A stretch of DNA of 64,000 nucleotides from assembly GCA_012862575.1 (NCBI GenBank), contig BLSF01000003.1:806001-870000 (forward strand), in the 5' to 3' direction. The position numbers were made by a program, and so were the translations under genes. Shown in pieces: positions 61,690 through 64,000 of the stretch. The notes below the pieces were generated by a model. It saw nothing but the letters and a program-made list of their open reading frames with translations, was not told the origin of the DNA and searched no databases. Position 1 is the stretch's first letter. The number at the start of each line of letters is the position of its first letter. This DNA comes from Parietichytrium sp. I65-24A. Its lineage: Eukaryota > Sar > Bigyra > Thraustochytrida > Thraustochytriidae.

Positions 61690-62958
61690 ATGAGCGAGCA
61701 GTTCCGCGCGCGGCTGGAGCGCTTCTATGCGCAGCACCAGCCGGACAAGCTTCGCGATGTGGACAAGCTTCTGGCGAAGGTGGGAAGCGACACCGGCAAG
61801 ATGGAGGAGCTGATGGATATGCTGGTGGACAAGTATGGCCCGGAGCCTCGCGTCAGCGACCCCGAGGGCCTCAGGCGCCGCGTGACTGCCTTTTACAAGG
61901 CCCACAACCCGGCCAAGCTAGCCACGGTGGACGATCTTGTGCGCAGGACCAAAGGAAAAGCCGACTATGAGGAGCGCCTGATGGCCATGCTCGTGGACAA
62001 GTACGGCGAGGAGCCGCAGGAGGACCTGGAGCGAGGAAATACGGGCGCATCGGCCAGGGCTCAACATGCCGGGGATGATGAGGACGACGATGATGAGGAC
62101 GACGACGAGGACGACGACGAGAGTGACAGCGACGACGACGAAGGACTCGAGTCATTCGAGAGCAGGCTAGGAAGATTTTACGCGGCATACGCTCCAGAGA
62201 AGGTCTCGGACATGCCCAAGCTCATAGAGAAGACCCAAGGCAAGTGGCAGAACGAGGAAAAGCTCATGTCAGCCCTGGTGCAAAAGTACGGCCCGGAGCC
62301 AGAGCGCCCTCGCGCGGCGAAAAAGCAGCCTGCGTCAGCGCCAAAACCACCGCCTTCGCAGGCTTCCATGAAGAGCGAGGGAGAGGATGAGAGCGAGGGC
62401 CATCCGCTTTTGCGGCGAGTGGACTACTGCCCGGTGGACGGCATGCCTGCAGAGTATTGTGAATACCTCCCTTCCTTCGCGGAGTGTCTGCCTTGGCTCG
62501 TCAACAACTACCCGGACTTGGTATTGACCACAAAGAAGGGCAAGACGGTGATGGAGCATGCAGAGGAAGTAGGCGTGGACGGCTCGACGGACCAGTCGGG
62601 CAAATCCAAGCGCGGTGGCGCCGGTCGCCCTAACGCAAAGCTGAAGGGCGGCAAGAAGAGCAACCAGCCGCAGATGGTGACCATCGAACGAACTCAGAGA
62701 CAGAAGCGCAAATTCGTGACAAGTGTAATTGGACTCGACACTTTTGGAGTCAAGCTGAAGGACGGCGCGAAGGCGCTGGGCCGCAAGTTCGCTTGCGGAA
62801 GTACGGTTAACAAGCTCCCAGATGGAAGGCAGAGTATCGACATCCAAGGAGACTACATGTATGAGATGCCAGACGCTATTCTGGAGCTCTTTTCCGAGGT
62901 GACCAAGTCCGGCATATACATGGTCCAGGACGGCAAGAAGGTTCTCGCCTTCCAGTAA
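61690..62958 (+). CDS. DENR: DENR-like translation re-initiation factor with three N-terminal repeats
   Basis: A single exon of 422 residues; DENR is usually ~200. The C-terminal half is a full DENR: the N-terminal YCPVDGMPAEYCEY zinc-type motif (~245), a basic linker and an SUI1/eIF1 domain (~328-415: VTIERTQRQKRKFVTSVIGLD..KFACGSTV..IQGDYMYEM). Ahead of it stand three copies of a ~45-residue helical repeat, RLxRFYAxxxPxKLxxVDxLxxKxxG...EEklMxmLVxKYGPEP (starts ~5, ~60 and ~158). Copies two and three are split by a very acidic Asp/Glu run. DENR works with MCT-1 to recycle and re-initiate 40S ribosomes; the repeats may add a partner or ribosome contact. A close gene order with a separate MCT-1 is not seen here. 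Confidence 0.9.
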   Translation: MSEQFRARLERFYAQHQPDKLRDVDKLLAKVGSDTGKMEELMDMLVDKYGPEPRVSDPEGLRRRVTAFYKAHNPAKLATVDDLVRRTKGKADYEERLMAMLVDKYGEEPQEDLERGNTGASARAQHAGDDEDDDDEDDDEDDDESDSDDDEGLESFESRLGRFYAAYAPEKVSDMPKLIEKTQGKWQNEEKLMSALVQKYGPEPERPRAAKKQPASAPKPPPSQASMKSEGEDESEGHPLLRRVDYCPVDGMPAEYCEYLPSFAECLPWLVNNYPDLVLTTKKGKTVMEHAEEVGVDGSTDQSGKSKRGGAGRPNAKLKGGKKSNQPQMVTIERTQRQKRKFVTSVIGLDTFGVKLKDGAKALGRKFACGSTVNKLPDGRQSIDIQGDYMYEMPDAILELFSEVTKSGIYMVQDGKKVLAFQ

Positions 62959-63595
62959 CACAGACAGCAGCTCAAAACCAAAAAGTAAATGAAAAATCAT
63001 GACCTTAACCTTCTATGCGGCAAAGTGGGGAAACCAATAAGCTGGGCAGTGAATTCTACTTCCTTTCACCAAATTACTCTCATTCGCGCAAAAGCCCCAA
63101 CATGTACTATTTCTTCATTGTCGATTGATTGACTGTTTGATTGATTGATTGATTGATTGATCAATCAAAAGATCAATCAAATCAAATTCTCAATCAATCA
63201 ATTAGTAAAGTAAACCAGAGTAGGGTGGTCACCTTCCTCTGAAGACCGCTAGGCCGCGCTTACTGACAGTTGCATTACTGTTACACTTGAACTCAACTTT
63301 TTTCCATTCACCAAATTTCGCAGTTGCAAACCTTTCATGCCAAACACGCACTCACACGCACACACAAACCCACACACACCGACCCACTCCCTCTCTCTCT
63401 GCCCGAGCCCCAACCGAGCCCTCCCAATAACCACGTAGTCCGCCCACGCTTTGCGCGCACTCGCTGTCCGTCTTTGCCGCCATCCGCTCGAGATCCGTCC
63501 CAGCCAAGCTCATCCATCCTCAATCATCCATCAACCATCATCCCAAGCGCAAACGCGAGCAGCTAGCGGCTGGCGGCTGGCAGCTGGCAGCGGGG
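62959..63595. other. Spacer with inverted GATT/AATC repeat
   Basis: Contains a GATT microsatellite run directly facing AATC units (about 63122-63201), able to form a long hairpin, and CA-rich sequence (about 63340-63380). No gene until the ATG at 63596. Confidence 0.6.
63122..63201. repeat. (GATT)n / (AATC)n inverted microsatellite
   Basis: Around five GATT units, then GATCAATCAAAAGATCAATC and further AATC units. The two halves are reverse complements. Confidence 0.9.
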
Positions 63596-64000
63596 ATGGG
63601 CGACGTGGCGGCGCTGGACGCGCGGCTCCGCGCCGCAGAGAGCGAGCTAGTTGAGCAGACGCGCCTGGGAGAGGTGCTAGCGTCGCCAGATCACGCGCTG
63701 CGCTGCGAGCGTCTCTACCGGACCGTCGCCGCTCTGCGCCGCCGTCGCCGCGCGCTGGTACGCGACGCGGACCGTCTGCGTCCGCACACCGTCCCCGCGT
63801 ACGCGTACTCTCATTCGCAGTATTCGCACGCGCACCCGGGAAGGCGCGAGGCGCGCGCACCTCCGCTGCGCCGTCGCGCCACGGGCAGAAGCTGGAAGCC
63901 GGGGAAACAAGCGTCCGAGGACCCTGCCGAGGACACTTTTGCGGAGGACGAGGGCGAGGTCCTGTGGGAGTGGCACGGGCGCGCGCTGCGGGTGGTGCGG
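63596..64000 (+). CDS. Unknown protein, 5' part (3' end outside window)
   Basis: An ATG opens a frame with no stop to the window end: 135 codons. Residues 1-60 form a coiled-coil-like, Ala/Leu/Arg-rich helix (MGDVAALDARLRAAESELVE), followed by HTVPAYAYSHSQYSHAHPGR, a His/Tyr-rich segment, and an acidic end (SEDPAEDTFAEDEGEVLWEW). Third positions are almost all C or G, typical of coding regions in this window. The minus strand and another plus frame are also open because of the GC bias, so the strand choice rests on the ATG context and the protein-like composition. No family is recognised. Confidence 0.5.
   Translation, partial: MGDVAALDARLRAAESELVEQTRLGEVLASPDHALRCERLYRTVAALRRRRRALVRDADRLRPHTVPAYAYSHSQYSHAHPGRREARAPPLRRRATGRSWKPGKQASEDPAEDTFAEDEGEVLWEWHGRALRVVR

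Noticed and set aside
61306-61905. Minus-strand 199-codon frame over the DENR start
   Set aside because: Antisense to the certain DENR coding region; poly-Leu derives from the AGGAGC repeat.
63531-63976. Minus-strand frames at the right end
   Set aside because: Arg/Ala-rich translations arising from GC bias opposite the plus-strand gene starting at 63596.

Overview
The window is eukaryotic nuclear DNA from an intron-poor protist. Most genes are one long exon. The six introns I could place are 78-117 bp, with GT..AG ends and mostly GTAAGT-like donors. Gene density is moderate, and the spacers are AT/CT-rich and full of microsatellites. A FANCJ-type helicase, 3R-MYB, CENP-O, a FAM194 protein of the sort found in flagellated cells, several sulfotransferases and a plant-like PP2C-CNB-kinase together fit a heterokont such as a thraustochytrid. 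That placement is inference only. I saw no bacterial, organellar, CRISPR, LTR or virus-like segment.

Layout, left to right. 0-8.3 kb: the 3' part of a PH/zinc-ribbon/PX gene, a three-exon FANCJ helicase, a 2.4 kb stretch with minus-strand coding debris, and a three-repeat MYB factor. 8.3-10.9 kb: non-coding, with one GC-rich hairpin cluster. 10.9-14.7 kb: a DNAJC7-type TPR/J protein, a tiny two-exon UQCC5 (SMIM4) gene and, on the minus strand, CENP-O. 14.7-23 kb: a FAM194 plus thioredoxin-like protein converging on a 1492-residue C-type-lectin membrane protein. 26-31 kb: a secreted RCC1-like, probably GPI-anchored protein, a gamma-carbonic-anhydrase-like complex I subunit and a mitochondrial carrier. 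31.4-34.2 kb: a three-module sulfotransferase/glycosyltransferase/sulfotransferase. 34-40.6 kb: mostly simple-sequence spacer with one decayed minus-strand gene.

40.8-48.8 kb is the most structured part. A convergent pair, a sulfotransferase and a putative transcription-factor gene, occurs three times, each copy decayed differently. One copy keeps the sulfotransferase and only a relic of its partner. The other two keep the transcription factor, as an inverted pair about 1 kb apart, and only traces of the sulfotransferase. A second PH/zinc-ribbon/PX gene lies among them. A short inverted-repeat element with hairpin ends abuts one relic.

52-64 kb: a PP2C/double cyclic-nucleotide-binding/pseudokinase protein, REXO4, a phospholipid methyltransferase, a kynurenine-type aminotransferase, a DENR protein with three extra N-terminal repeats, and the start of a gene that runs off the window.

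Genes sit singly, divergent or convergent, with no operon-like grouping. Shared themes are genome maintenance (FANCJ, CENP-O, REXO4), mitochondria (UQCC5, gamma-CA-like, carrier, aminotransferase) and cell-surface or Golgi sulfation (the sulfotransferases, lectin and RCC1-like surface proteins). Where translation could start at a non-ATG codon, I used the first in-frame ATG.
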